64,000 nucleotides of DNA from Epiperipatus broadwayi (lineage: Eukaryota; Onychophora; Udeonychophora; Euonychophora; Peripatidae): contig JAQFVV010000184.1 in the NCBI GenBank assembly GCA_028023455.1, positions 1,178,001 to 1,242,000 on the forward strand. The letters run 5' to 3'. The notes under the pieces are model-generated. The model saw only the letters and a list, made by a program, of their open reading frames with translations. It searched no databases and was not told the origin of the DNA. A program made the position numbers and the translations under genes. Below are positions 36,820 through 47,700 of this stretch, piece by piece; within the stretch, counting starts at the first letter, position 1; every line of letters begins with the position of its first letter.

Positions 36820-37035
36820 TTATAATATAATAATATATATATATATAAGAGAGTTTAATATAATAATATATATATATATAAGAGAGTTTAAAATATAATA
36901 ATTGAAGACTATATTGCTTATGTACATGAAGAATATAATTAAATAATGAAATAATATATATATATATAAGAGAGTTTAAAATATAATAATTGAAGACTAT
37001 ATTGCTTATGTACATAAAGAATATAATTAAATATT
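36820..37035. repeat. Tandem repeat, units of about 33 and 89 bp
   Basis: ATATATATAAGAGAGTTTAA occurs three times (about 36,840, 36,873 and 36,962). The longer unit with TTGAAGACTATATTGCTTAT and GTACAT occurs twice, about 89 bp apart. Confidence 0.85.
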
Positions 37036-38499
37036 AGATATTGAAACATAAAAAAATTGGATTTATTTAGTCTTTGAAAAAAATTGTTAGCAAATAGAAC
37101 ATTAGACATTAATGAATAAAATGTATACATTGTAAAATTTAAGTATAAAAAGATGTTATTTTAATTAATATTAAATATTAAAATTCAATGTAAAACACAA
37201 TTACTGTCTGAATAATTAGAAAACATTTTTAAAAGATTACCCATTAATTCAGGTTTTTATGATGAAAAATAATGTTAATGAAACTAATGTTTCTTTGCAT
37301 TCCTTTTAAAAAAGATGTATAGTGAAATTAAATTGTTATCATCTATTTAAACTGTTTTCTTTAGTGTTAATACTAGAAAAAGCTTGTAAAAATATTAAAA
37401 TTATTTTTCAAACTCCTATAATTGGTTTGTTTCACTTACTATTTAATCCATCATAATTTTGTTGATTTACTGATGTTTATTTTATCAAAAAATTAACTTT
37501 TATTTTTTATGTTTTTAGCTTAATGCTAAGTTTCATTATTCTATTAAGAATATTAAATGCATAATTATATACTTACATGTTATCAAATAAAATTAAATAA
37601 CTATAATTCAGACTGAGTAATTTTAATGTTTCCTTATCAAAATAATACTTTCTTAGTCTCACTTTTGTTTTGTTTTTTTTTGCAATCTTTTAAATTGAAA
37701 ATAATTCTTCATTATTTTTAGATCCTCACAATAATCTCATTAATTTGTATCATAGAGGTGCTGATGCAAATATCAATAATTTGTATTTTTATAGAAGTAC
37801 TAATGCAAATATCTAGATACTCCATTTTATTCAAAACAAATATGTTATCTCTAGTAGTTTCACAAGCTTTCATAGTATCCTGCATATTCTATGAACTATG
37901 TAACATAAGAAGTAGTAGTACATACTTAAACATAATAATATAAAATATAATAACTTTACATATCTCAATTTTAGTCATTTTTAAAAGATCATCCATTTTG
38001 ATATCAAAAGATATTCAAAGTCATATATGTTGTTTCTAAGCTAAATCTAGTACAGTAACAAATGTAACAGACATATGACTTTCTGAGTAAAAGTTTCATA
38101 TGCATTCCATTCTCTATAATTTTTTGAATAAGGCAGGGGAATGCTTGTGGCACCGTTAGAACACAAGATTTATAATACTGAAAATTAACAAGTTTTTTAG
38201 TGATATATTTTTTAATGTTTTAAAATCATAAATATAGTTATTAATCTTTTCTTAAAACATTTTGATAAACAGTTAATTCAAGTGATTGTATTGAGTTAAA
38301 GCTTTATTAAAAAAAATACATGTCCAGCATAAATCTCTCATAGTTTCAAACTCTAGCTGGAGTGAACACATTAGCATCACCAAATTATTCCTAATAAATA
38401 ATTCCTTAATTTGCTTGAAGGAAGACAAAGTCTCATGACCAAAGTTGAATTCAGCTGCAAATAAATAACTTAAAATTTGTTCCAATACCTAGTTATAAT
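37036..38499. other. AT-rich sequence with one short tandem duplication
   Basis: 37,748-37,815 holds two diverged copies of a segment with ATGCAAATATC (AGAGGTGCTGATGCAAATAT, then AGAAGTACTAATGCAAATAT). Nothing else was recognised. Confidence 0.5.
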
Positions 38500-39268
38500 A
38501 TATGTAAATAAACATTTATTTTTAGCACTGTTTCTAATTGTAATAAATTTAATCAGCCATTCAAGCTATTGTACGCTTTTTTTACGAGTGTTAAATAATA
38601 AATGAGTACTTCCACTTCCAACACAAGATATAGTATTTAGGAAAGAATAAAATGAATCGACTTATTCAATCCAACCCAAATGCTTATATATGGGCAAATC
38701 TTAAGTACTATAAGTGAAAGTGTGAGGATAGACTACTCACTTTAAACCACTGTTTACGATATCTGAATGAATGACGTTGATGAAATTATCTAGAATTTAC
38801 TAGACATCACTCACAAATGAAACTTTAAACATATGTAAATAAACATTTATTTTTAGCACTGTTTCTATTTGTAATAAATTTAATCAGCCATTCAAGCTAT
38901 TGTGCACTTTTTTTACGAGTGTTAAATAATAAATAAGTACTTCCACTTTCAACACAAGATATAGTATTTAGGAAAGAATAAAATGAATCCACTTATTCAA
39001 TACAACTCAAATGCTTATATATGGGCAAATCTTAAGTACTGTACATCATTCATTCAGATATCGTAAACAGTGGTTTAAAGTGAGTAGTCTATCCTCACAC
39101 TTTCACTTACAGTACTTAAGATTTGCCCATATATAAGGATTTGGGTTGGATTGAATAAGTGGATTCATTTTATTCTTTCCTAAATACTATATCTTGGGTT
39201 GGAAGTGGAAGTACTCATTTATTATTTAACACTCGTAAAAAAAAGCGCACAATAGCTTGAATGGCTAG
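38500..39268. repeat. PLE-associated repeats: two direct copies and one inverted copy
   Basis: Direct copies lie at about 38,500-38,775 and 38,833-39,042. A third, inverted copy lies at about 39,045-39,268 and abuts the second. Shared strings include TTTTTACGAGTGTTAAATAA, ACACAAGATATAGTATTTAG, AATGAATCCACTTATTCAAT and ATATATGGGCAAATCTTAAG. The inverted copy also pairs with 38,720-38,775 (CTCACTTTAAACCACTGTTT). They lie immediately 5' of PLE coding sequence, so they are probably its pseudo-LTRs. A degraded hammerhead-like core (CTGATTA, a 4-bp stem AATT/AATT, GAAAC) lies on the minus strand at 38,521-38,565, with a matching copy at 38,852-38,896. Confidence 0.8.
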
Positions 39269-39338
39269 TTATAATGTAAAATATAATAAAGACAAGTTTG
39301 TCACTAACATATTACACTGACACTGTAATAAAGTAAGG

Positions 39339-39920
39339 ATGATTATCATAAAATTTATCCATCCCCTTCAAATGTTTTCCAAAGCTAAACTGCTAAAGCC
39401 TAAAATACCTCTTACATTCATGTTGGATTTCAGGGATGCCCATTATTTTAATACAGCTAAAATAATCAACCAATGGTTGAATGATCATCTAGAATACAGG
39501 GTATACAGTATTAAATCCTCATTTGGATTTTGTATTAAACACATTAAACTTAATTTAACATATAAAATAGCTTTGCTGGTCATCATGAAACTGTATGGAT
39601 TGATCAACAGGAAACTATCAATCAACATTATTAAAGCTGAACTAACTAAACAAAACTGCTCTCAAGAAGACATGGATTTTATGCTAGCACTTTTATCTTG
39701 GCTAGATAGCAACATCATAGCCACATTTAATAATCAATCTTATAATATGAATAACAGATGGTCCATGGGTCTTTTCCTCAATGATATCATTTCCAGCCTA
39801 TATCTAAACCACTTTGAAAATAATAATTTCACTTGGCACACCTTCCAGATCTCATACACACATGTTACATCAATGACATTTTCATTGCTGGGCCAAAGCT
39901 TTTAATTCAAAATAATAAAG
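39339..39920 (+). pseudogene. PLE reverse transcriptase, partial, YxDD mutated to YIND
   Basis: An open frame of 188 codons carries FNNQSYNMNNRWSMG, then ISSLYLNHFE (about 39,728-39,822). These match the PLE block with FNGQ-Y-Q-G-AMG and F-E of the palm. The following catalytic box reads YINDIFIAG (about 39,867-39,893) in the next frame. So a frameshift lies just before it, and the first catalytic Asp has become Asn. The upstream part (39,360-39,600) reads as the finger region, with LTFMLDFRDAHYFNTAKIIN. It cannot be catalytically active. Confidence 0.75.
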
Positions 39921-40434
39921 CCAATCAACAAAGGCACTCAGCTTTTCTGCTTACAATATATTGAAAAAACTCATGCAATGTCTCACATATTTAGATTTAA
40001 TAATACAAAGAGACATCTCATCTTGATTATTCCATTCATATTAAACCACTTGAAATTTGTGGTTTCATGCACCCTAATTCAACTGTTCCTCAATCTCTTA
40101 AACATGCAGGTCTATCCTCCTTTCTATTCCATAATCATGCTATATATAAACATGAATTATCTTGCAAGGCAAACATAGAATTATATCCCAAAGATTTTAT
40201 ATCTATTGGATTCAAAAAAAGTTTTCTAAAAAGAAAAAAACACCAATTTTACAACAAATTAAATTCTAATTCTACTATTGATGAGAGACCACGGCTTCTC
40301 CTGCCATTCCTACATTAACAAAAACTTTTAATCAAACATTCTAATTTATTGCCTTGTTGTCCATATCCCCTCCCCATCGATCAACAGATTGCTCAACAAC
40401 TTCAAGGACAGGCTTGAACTTGAACTCACCTCTA

Positions 40435-40625
40435 GCACTGTTTATAAAATTAAATGCCCCCAAACCAAATGCCAATAAATCTATTATGGTGAAACTTTAG
40501 CATCCTTATCTACATGCTTTACACAGCATCAATATCTATACAAAATACCTTCAGACAAACCAGAACACAGTTCTATCTTCATAGCATATCAAAATGCCAC
40601 CAATTTATTCTTTCTTCTGCAACCA
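40435..40625 (+). pseudogene. PLE GIY-YIG endonuclease domain fragment
   Basis: Reads STVYKIKCPQTKCQ, stop, then IYYGETLASLSTCFTQHQ and HSSIFIAYQNA. VYKIKC-C-YYGET corresponds to the same segment in the 2.67-4.03 kb palindrome (IVYK-KC-C-AIYYGD). These are the GIY and YIG-like strands, with the Cys pair typical of one PLE group. The in-frame TAA (about 40,477) is a nonsense change. Downstream sequence to 40,770 is decayed. Confidence 0.75.
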
Positions 40626-40770
40626 TTCAATACATGGAAAGAAATGACTCAGAGGCAAATCAGAGAAACATGTTATATGTCCAACAACAATAATGCTATC
40701 AATCACAAAGATTCATCTTTCCCATCAACTGTATATATATACACATTCATTTCCCCATTATTTTCCAATG

Positions 40771-41159
40771 TTATCTGGCTATAAATAAGTGAATGTCATA
40801 AATGCGCTCAGTCATATATTTTTTATAAAACTAATAAACGTCTTTATTAATGCATATAAACGCATGTATTATGTCTGTTATATTTTATATATGAGAAGTA
40901 TAAACTGTTAACTCTTCATAAATAACAATTATATATATTTTATAAACAATTTTCAGACTTATTAATTACTAAGTGCAATTGTTTTGGAAAGTGAATTTGA
41001 TGAAATATAATATATATATACCATTTTATTGTTCTTTTTTATTTCACATTTCTGATAATTGTAACCAGTGTTGAAAGCTCTTTTACTAAATTAAAAATAA
41101 ATTTCAAGAAAAATTTAATTGGCTAAACCAGACTTAAAGTTCTTACAATCTTGGTTCTA
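40771..41159. other. AT-rich spacer
   Basis: Probably includes the PLE2 3' end. No further structure was recognised. Confidence 0.4.
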
Positions 41160-41870
41160 GCACATAAAAAGCATCCAAATACTTGAAAGAAGTAATTAGT
41201 AAAACAGGCAAAACTCTCTATACGTATTGCCACTCAGTACAAGACAGAGTAATCAATAGATGCCAGAAGGCTTGTGCATAAAATTCCCATCTAGTGCCTA
41301 CTCATCCAACATCCCTAAACTAGTTTCTGACTTGTGGCCTTCATCAGTGAGGAGCCTTGGATCTAAGAGCACTGCATCTAGATCTTAGGATCTAATGAAA
41401 CCCTCCAGCAGGCATCTTTTATCTCTACTTAACTACAAAACTATGAGATTTAAGTTGAAAACACCATAATATTTTCAATCCAAGATCATCAGCTTATATA
41501 ATCATATAGGTCTGAACTCAGTTCAGTACCTATATATTTTGGTGTTTTTTGGTTCTTTAATAACCATAGTCACCCAATCCTATTAGGCAGGATTGGTTTT
41601 AAGCCAAATAACATCACATGATCACTATTTCTTATGCTTGCTCTTAACTGTTATTAAAATAGGCAAAACTCTCTATATGTATTGTTACTCAGTGCAAGCC
41701 AGAGTAATCATTGGATGCCAGAAGGCTTGTGCATAAGTCTTCTGGCATCCATTGATTACTCTGGCTTGCACTGAGTGGCAATACGTATAGAGTTTTGTCT
41801 GTTTTAATAACAGTTAAGAGCAAGCATAAGAAATAATGATCATGTGATTTTTATTGGCTTAAAAGCAATT
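41160..41870. repeat. Family A repeat: direct plus inverted copies
   Basis: A block with CAAAACTCTCTATACGTATT, then GAGTAATCAATAGATGCCAG and AAGGCTTGTGCATAA, occurs at 41,208 and again at 41,663 (about 455 bp apart). It is then inverted at 41,737-41,864, so 41,612-41,864 is a palindrome centred near 41,737. The unit body contains CTAGTTTCTGAC, TTCATCAGTGAGGAGCC, GGATCTAATG and CACATGATCACTATTTCTTATGCTTG. Other copies lie at 9.3, 42.3-43.1 and 46.3-46.8 kb. It lies close to the 3' end of PLE2. Confidence 0.8.
41311..41356 (-). ncRNA. Hammerhead-like core in family A
   Basis: The minus strand reads TCCTCA, CTGATGA, AGGCCACAAGTCA (a 3-bp stem), GAAAC, TA, GTT, TAGGGA. Stem I TCCTCA/TAGGGA pairs with one mismatch and one wobble. 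Stem III is AC/GT with a 2-nt loop, so only a dimer would be stable. Both catalytic boxes are intact. Confidence 0.5.
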
Positions 41871-42309
41871 AGTAGCTAAATAAGTGAAAAGATGAGGATA
41901 AAATATTTTTAAAATGAATGAGTTTATTAATTTTTTCTACACAAATAGATAATTAAAATTTGTAATGTAAGTGTAACTCAAATAATAAAGTTGAATAGAG
42001 TAGGAAGTATTTTATGAATAGTAAAATATTTGATGACTGTCTAAGTATTTAATTATTAAACTTTTGGACACAATTTTAAATATAATCTAAATATTTTATT
42101 ATTTATATATAAATAATTATTTAACTATTCAGAGCAATTTAGAGTAGTGGTAAAGTGACAAATTTAAAGCTAAAAATTCTTATAGTTAAAATTTTTATTC
42201 CTTACACATACACTTCAAACATATAGTTAAAAATATTTTTAAAAAAATTAAATAACTTCCAAGAGATTATAGGGTAATCTCTAATCTAATAAATAATTGG
42301 TAATAACTA

Positions 42310-43095
42310 TTTGTAAAGTGATTATTGTAAAATGTTTGAGTGCTAGAGACCACTATAACATCATATGACTACCATTTCTTATGCTTACACAACCAGAACA
42401 CAGTAATAACTTTCTCAATATAATATTGCCACTTAATGAATAGATACTAGTGCCTACTCATACAATATGCCCAGAACTAGTTTCTAATATAGAACTTTCA
42501 TCAGTGAAATCCCTTGAATGTGAGAGCACTGAACCTAAATCTTTATATCTAATGCATCCTTCCAGCATCCATGTCTTATCTTTTTAGTTAATATTAAAGC
42601 TATAAGCCTAAACCAAAAACACAGTAATGTTTTCATTATGTTATTTGAAACTAGTTCAGAATTTGTATATTTTAGTGGCTTTGTTTTTTTTTTTAATAAC
42701 TATAGTCACCAACATCCTTTGGCTAGGATTTTTATTAGACAACTATAATATCACTTGATCACAATAGTGATTTAATACCAATCTTATGTTGGTGACTATG
42801 ATTATTAAAATACCAAAGAAACCAAAATATGATTTGGATCTGCATGACTATATAAGTGAATTAGTTTGGATTGAAAACATTATTATGTTTTCAGTATGGG
42901 CTCATAACATTATAGTTAAAAAAATAATTGATGTAGAAAAATCCATGAAAGCAATAAACTAAAACCTAGTCAAGTGATGATATTGGATAAATAGGTACTA
43001 GGTAGGGGTTTTTATGCACCAACCTTCTAGCATCCATTAATTGCAATGGCTTGAAACAGATGGCAACATTGTATAGAGAAAGTTGCTACTGTATT
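42310..43095. repeat. Family A fold-back copy, diverged palindrome
   Basis: Arms of about 330-390 bp meet near 42,775 (TCACCAACATCC against TTGGTGACTATG). Outer ends carry ACAGTAATAACTTTCTC and the reverse-complement form near 43,060-43,090. The minus-strand hammerhead-like region at 42,470-42,513 keeps CTGATGA and GAAAC but has lost stems I and II. Confidence 0.7.
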
Positions 43096-44026
43096 AAATT
43101 TAGTAATTGTAGGTTAAATTATAGTAACCTGAAATATCCTGTATTTCATTCTCATCCGAATAAAATTTAAAAAAAGGGTACAGATTATTTAATTGACTGA
43201 TACTATTAGTTGATCAAACATAAAATATGTAACTACAATTATGATAATCAACACAAAAATGATCCATTATTCTTTTAAGGGTACTCAATAAAAATTTTAC
43301 TAGCTACCTTTATTTACTCACATTCTTCACATTCCCTATTCCAAGTATTGGTATTCCCTTTTAATGTTGTTGAATTTTTTAATAATAAAGACATAACCAT
43401 CATAAAAATAGTTAAATATCTATTTGTTATTTAATATTATCTAATTATTTGAAGTAGTTATGTATCAAACTTTTAAATCAAACTTTATATGGGAATTTTT
43501 CATACCCTAAAAATTTTTTAACTGTATTTTGGATTTGAATCTCAAGTCAGTCAAACATATAGCAGTTTAATGTATATATCATTAAACTTCAAAACTTTAT
43601 ATGTTATTATAAAGTATTATATTTTTTCTTTACTAATAGTTCTTTATTAATGCTTTTACTTTTTATAATTGCCCTGTATGGATTAGTTTAGTGGTCCAAT
43701 GGCAGGATCAAGAGATGAAATTTTAAGTCAAGACTCAGTTAAACAAAGTAAAGCAAGAACTGTGTTTGATCAACTGAATAAAGCTGTTATGCTTAACCTT
43801 GAACTAAAAAATAATATGCAGTCTGAACAACTAATCTAATGATTTTTTTTTTCATTTGTGATTTAGTCACTGGTAGAGTGACACCCAAAGAAACTCAAAA
43901 AATAAAGGTTCCTTTATTAATTTTCATCTGAATAAAATTTTTAAAAATTGGTCAATTGAATGGACCTGTTTTGCTCAAACTATTCTTGAGCAACTGACTA
44001 CACAATTTTTCTCTATATATAAAATA
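43096..44026. other. AT-rich sequence, possible decayed tRNA-like heads
   Basis: GATTAGTTTAGTGGTCCAAT at about 43,682 resembles a tRNA A-box region, but no matching B box or arms are convincing. Nothing else was recognised. Confidence 0.35.
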
Positions 44027-44300
44027 TGATGAAAAGGTTGCACATTCATCTTCTATACTTATAATTTGGGGTTCAAATCTAGGCTAAAAAATTATTTTAA
44101 CAATCTTAGAATTTTTATCTTAGGCTGCAGCCACATGATCAATTAGTTAATCATCCAACACTGGTTGTTAAATGAGTATCTAATTCTCAACGGTGAAAAA
44201 CTTTTCAAATCCATGCCATCTGGCAATTGGCACACCAGATAAGTAGTCTTTGCTCCTCGACTGTTTTTCTATAAAGAGCTTGTTAAACAATCATTTGCCT
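44027..44300 (+). mobile_element. SINE-2, copy 1 (tRNA-like head, decayed)
   Basis: The head with CTATACTTATAATTTGGGG and the B-box-like TTCAAATCTAGG aligns with 61,045-61,105. The body also aligns (CATCCAACACTGGTTGT against CATCCAATATTGGTCTG, then CATCTGGCAATTGG, then TTTTTCTATAAAG). Collinear similarity over about 270 bp with a Pol III promoter-like head supports a SINE. Confidence 0.5.
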
Positions 44301-46289
44301 TGCAGTAGGATTTTTATTTAAACAACTGTTTAATTTTTACATAATATTTTGAATTGGGCACAATTTTATATAAGACAATTGAAAATATAGTTTTCATATT
44401 TATTTCTATCTAAAATAACATCTACTTACAAAATAAAATACAATACATAAATCATTAATCATAAATAAAAGTGATATCAGTTTGTTACGTGATATTCTAT
44501 TCTTTGTTTCAGTTCATAAATAACTCCAGGATCATTTTTTTAATAACAATGTTTTGTTATTTTAATGCACTTAAAAAACATCAATTTTCTTGTCGGTATA
44601 TTTCTTTTTTATCTAATTTTTATACTTGCAATATCTTTCAGTGTACTCAAAGAAACTTTAATCAATTATTTTTATCTCTTTAACTGTCAAAAGAAAAAAA
44701 AAGAAAATCAACAGAAATCAAAAACATGAAACCTCGAGAGGAGTAAGAAGTTGGTAATTCATCTTCATAACAAAGAAAAAAGGATGCTGACAGAGGCAGA
44801 GTTAGTCGATCATATCCAAGTTAAGAGTTAGGCCACTTTCAAAGTATTCAGCTGTCATCTATCACATTTATTTATAAATGACAATATAAACTTTGTCAGC
44901 AATTTATAAACACAATAATCAGAATTTGTAGTTATATAAAAGGTCAAATACACAGATATATATATATGCTGATTTTTTTAAAAAAAATGTATTTAGCAGT
45001 AAAAATATTTTTCTATAAAATATTATCATCAAAATTTTGCATAAGTTTCAGAATGGGATTCTAAATATCTTGATATCTTTTTAGATAGAAAGGTCAAATT
45101 GGATAAAATGCTGCATTTAATAAGTTAAAATAAAATATAATTCAACAAAGTGATCCAACTATTTTAATTAAATCAGTTATATATGACACAGCTATTATTT
45201 CGTTACTTTATCATATGATGTAAATCAAGACACTGACTAAAATTTTGTTTAAGAATTCTCTACACAATTCTAAAAATATGATATTATAATCTTCAATTTG
45301 ATATCTATTGTTATATTAAATTTATTATAGAAAGGGCTGAGACCCAATTTATAGTAAGAAAAATTATCCCAAAGACAAACGAAAAAGTATAATATTAATT
45401 TCTTTCGTTGAGAAAATATATTTAAAAATAGAGTATAATGGAGAATTAAAATTTAGTAAAGCATAAAATCTTAAAAAAAAAAAAGTCCTGCAAAAGTTAA
45501 AGACAGCTTTACAACAGACTAAAAGCCAACATGAGATATATGCAAGCATTTTGTATTTCAAGGATTAGTTTGTATAGTCATAACAAAAGAATTAGAATCA
45601 CCATTCATATTTATGCACAGCAATTTATGTGGTAATTGTCATCATTAAACACAATAATTTTTAATAAATAACAACTGAAAATTTAAAACTAATGTTTTTG
45701 GTTTTTTTTTTCAATTAATAACTATTTTTAAAAATCATAAATATAGGAATATTCTTGTTAATTATACAAAAAATATATTTAAAAACAATATACACAAACT
45801 AGTGTTTTCAAAAAAAATATGTACTGTATGTAATGACTAAAAAAATGTAAATATTATGCATGGCTAATTATTCAAAAAGCCAGTTTCTTAACCTTATAAT
45901 GGTAAATGAATAGCAGTTTTCCATTATAGGAACACAATTTTCAATTCTAAATGACTCATAACTGATGCATCTTTAAAACTAAAAACTGTCCCATTGTTTT
46001 TAATTGTCATCATTTATTATCTTATCAAATGGAAGGATTTATGGTTTTTTTAACAAAAAAAAAGGTGATTCTTGACAGAATTAAAGTTTATACTAGATGA
46101 ACCTATGATTTTCTTATTAATTAGAATTTTATAATAAAAAAATCCTGATAATTTAATAAAATACATAAAATTTAAATAATTATTTTTTACTTGTGTAAAG
46201 AGATTATAAATTTTAAGATGTAATTTTAAATGATGACATGAAAGAATAAAGTACATTAAGATATTGGCTAATTATGATCCATTGTCATT
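44301..46289. other. AT-rich sequence, nothing recognised
   Basis: Short open frames at 44,471-44,683, 45,364-45,561 and 46,050-46,256 have low-complexity Phe/Tyr/Ile/Leu composition and no motifs. Confidence 0.45.
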
Positions 46290-46765
46290 AGTGATAGTCA
46301 AGTATTATTGTTATTTGGTTAAAGTATTTTATCACTACTCCTCTATGCCACCTATTGTAAGCTTTAATAATTAACAGATGCCAGATGATAGTGCTTAATA
46401 AATCTCTATCCTATACTATCCTATCCAATATCTGCAGACTAGTTTTAACTTATGGCTTTCATCAATGAGAAGGTTTGGATCTTGGAATAGTTGAATTGTA
46501 CCTTCAGGATCTAATGCAACTTTCTTCTAGAAACTATCATTTGCCTCTCCATTATATTATTAAGTTATTAGCCCAAACTGAAAAACAAATATTTTTAATC
46601 TTATCCAACTAGCTTATATAATCATATAGATTTGAAATAAGTTCAGTTTCTATATATTATGGTATCTTTAATTTTTTTGACAACTATAGGCCTCTCTACT
46701 TTGTGACCAGGATTTGGTATAAACCAATAAAACATCACATGACTTTATCAAGTGATTCCAGCTTA
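46290..46765. repeat. Family A repeat, single copy
   Basis: Collinear with 41,270-41,640: GATGCCAGA, ATCCAATATC, CTAGTTTTAACTTATGGCTTTC, ATGAGAAGGTTTGGATC, AGGATCTAATGCAA, ATAATCATATAG, CAACTATAG and ACATCACATGA. The minus-strand core at 46,434-46,475 reads TTGATGA and AAAAC, so both catalytic boxes are mutated. Confidence 0.75.
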
Positions 46766-47119
46766 CTTATTGCTGTTTTAATGGCATACACTTTTCTTTC
46801 ACCACTTCTATGCTACCTATCCAAATCTTCTCACTGACCAATACTGTAAACTTAAAACTAGCACAGAATAGAGATTTATTAAGTGTTATCATCTGGCTTA
46901 TATTAGTAATTAAAGCCTATACTAGATGCCATACAAGTAATGAAAGAAAAATATATACCGCTAAAACACTATGTAAGTTTGATTCATGTAATAGTCATGT
47001 GATACATTATTATACTGGCTTGTTACAATAATCTGCTTTTAGAAAAAAAAATACAAACGAGTAATTAAATATATTATTTTTATAGCAGCAATGCAGTTGA
47101 GTAAATACATATACTAATT

Positions 47120-47335
47120 TATATACATTATTTTATTTAATAATGTTCCTATACTCTACCATTCTAAATATTAATGTAAAATAATACTCATACATTTTCA
47201 CATCATATTCATGATCATTCTGCTGACCATGAATATGATGTGAAAATGTCAAAAGGGTGCTTGGTATAATATCATTAAAATTTTATATTTAAACTCTGTA
47301 TGAATATTATTTTACATTATTATTTTATTTATCTA
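47120..47335. repeat. Imperfect inverted repeat with a 21-bp perfect inner stem
   Basis: CATTTTCACATCATATTCATG (47,192-47,212) pairs with its perfect complement at about 47,227-47,247. Outer parts (TAATGTAAAATAATACTCAT against GTATGAATATTATTTTACAT) also pair, with an insertion in the right arm. Confidence 0.75.
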
Positions 47336-47596
47336 TTTAAAAATCAAAATATATAAAACATGATTACAAATTTATTAAAATAATTTTTTAAACATATTAA
47401 CAGATAGATAAAATTTTTCAGAATTATATAAGTATTTTAAAATTAAAACAATACATTTTTCATTTATTTTTATTCTTATTATGACTACAGTGTTTTAAAT
47501 AATTACCATCAGTCTAAAAAATAACAAACTTTCATCATTATTTGCCATCATTAGTAAATGAATATGATTATGAGGACAAGATAAAAAAGACGTCAA

Positions 47597-47700
47597 GTGT
47601 TGATGACCTAGCAGTTAGCATAGCTGCCTTTCAAGCAGCTGATCCAGGTTCGCTTCTCAGTCAACGCATTTGACATATGAAAAAACAAAGAAGAAAAAGT
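47597..47700 (+). mobile_element. tRNA-derived SINE-1, copy 2
   Basis: The tRNA-like head is 47,597-47,667. Acceptor GTGTTGA/TCAACGC gives 7 pairs with one wobble. The A-box region is GACCTAGCAGTTAGCAT. The anticodon arm AGCTGC-CTTTCAA-GCAGCT has 5 or more pairs and a TTC anticodon position. The B box lies at GGTTCGCTTCTC. The T stem is degraded. The body GACATATGA plus an A-rich tail matches the copy at 26,511. A decayed tRNA-Glu-like gene is less likely because of the shared tail. Confidence 0.7.

Larger units (their letters stand above)
39300..40770 (+). mobile_element. Penelope-like element, RT plus GIY-YIG, inactive (PLE2)
   Basis: RT and GIY-YIG sequences occur in the normal PLE order. 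RT (39,339-39,905) is open but 5'-truncated, and then the frames are shifted. The linker (39,905-40,420) is fragmented. The GIY-YIG start lies at 40,435-40,620. The direct and inverted repeats at 38,500-39,268 lie just upstream. The N-terminal part expected of a full PLE is missing. Confidence 0.8.

Noticed and set aside
47597-47667. Functional tRNA-Glu-like gene
   Set aside because: The T stem is broken, and the 3' tail is shared with the copy at 26.5 kb, so a SINE is the better reading.
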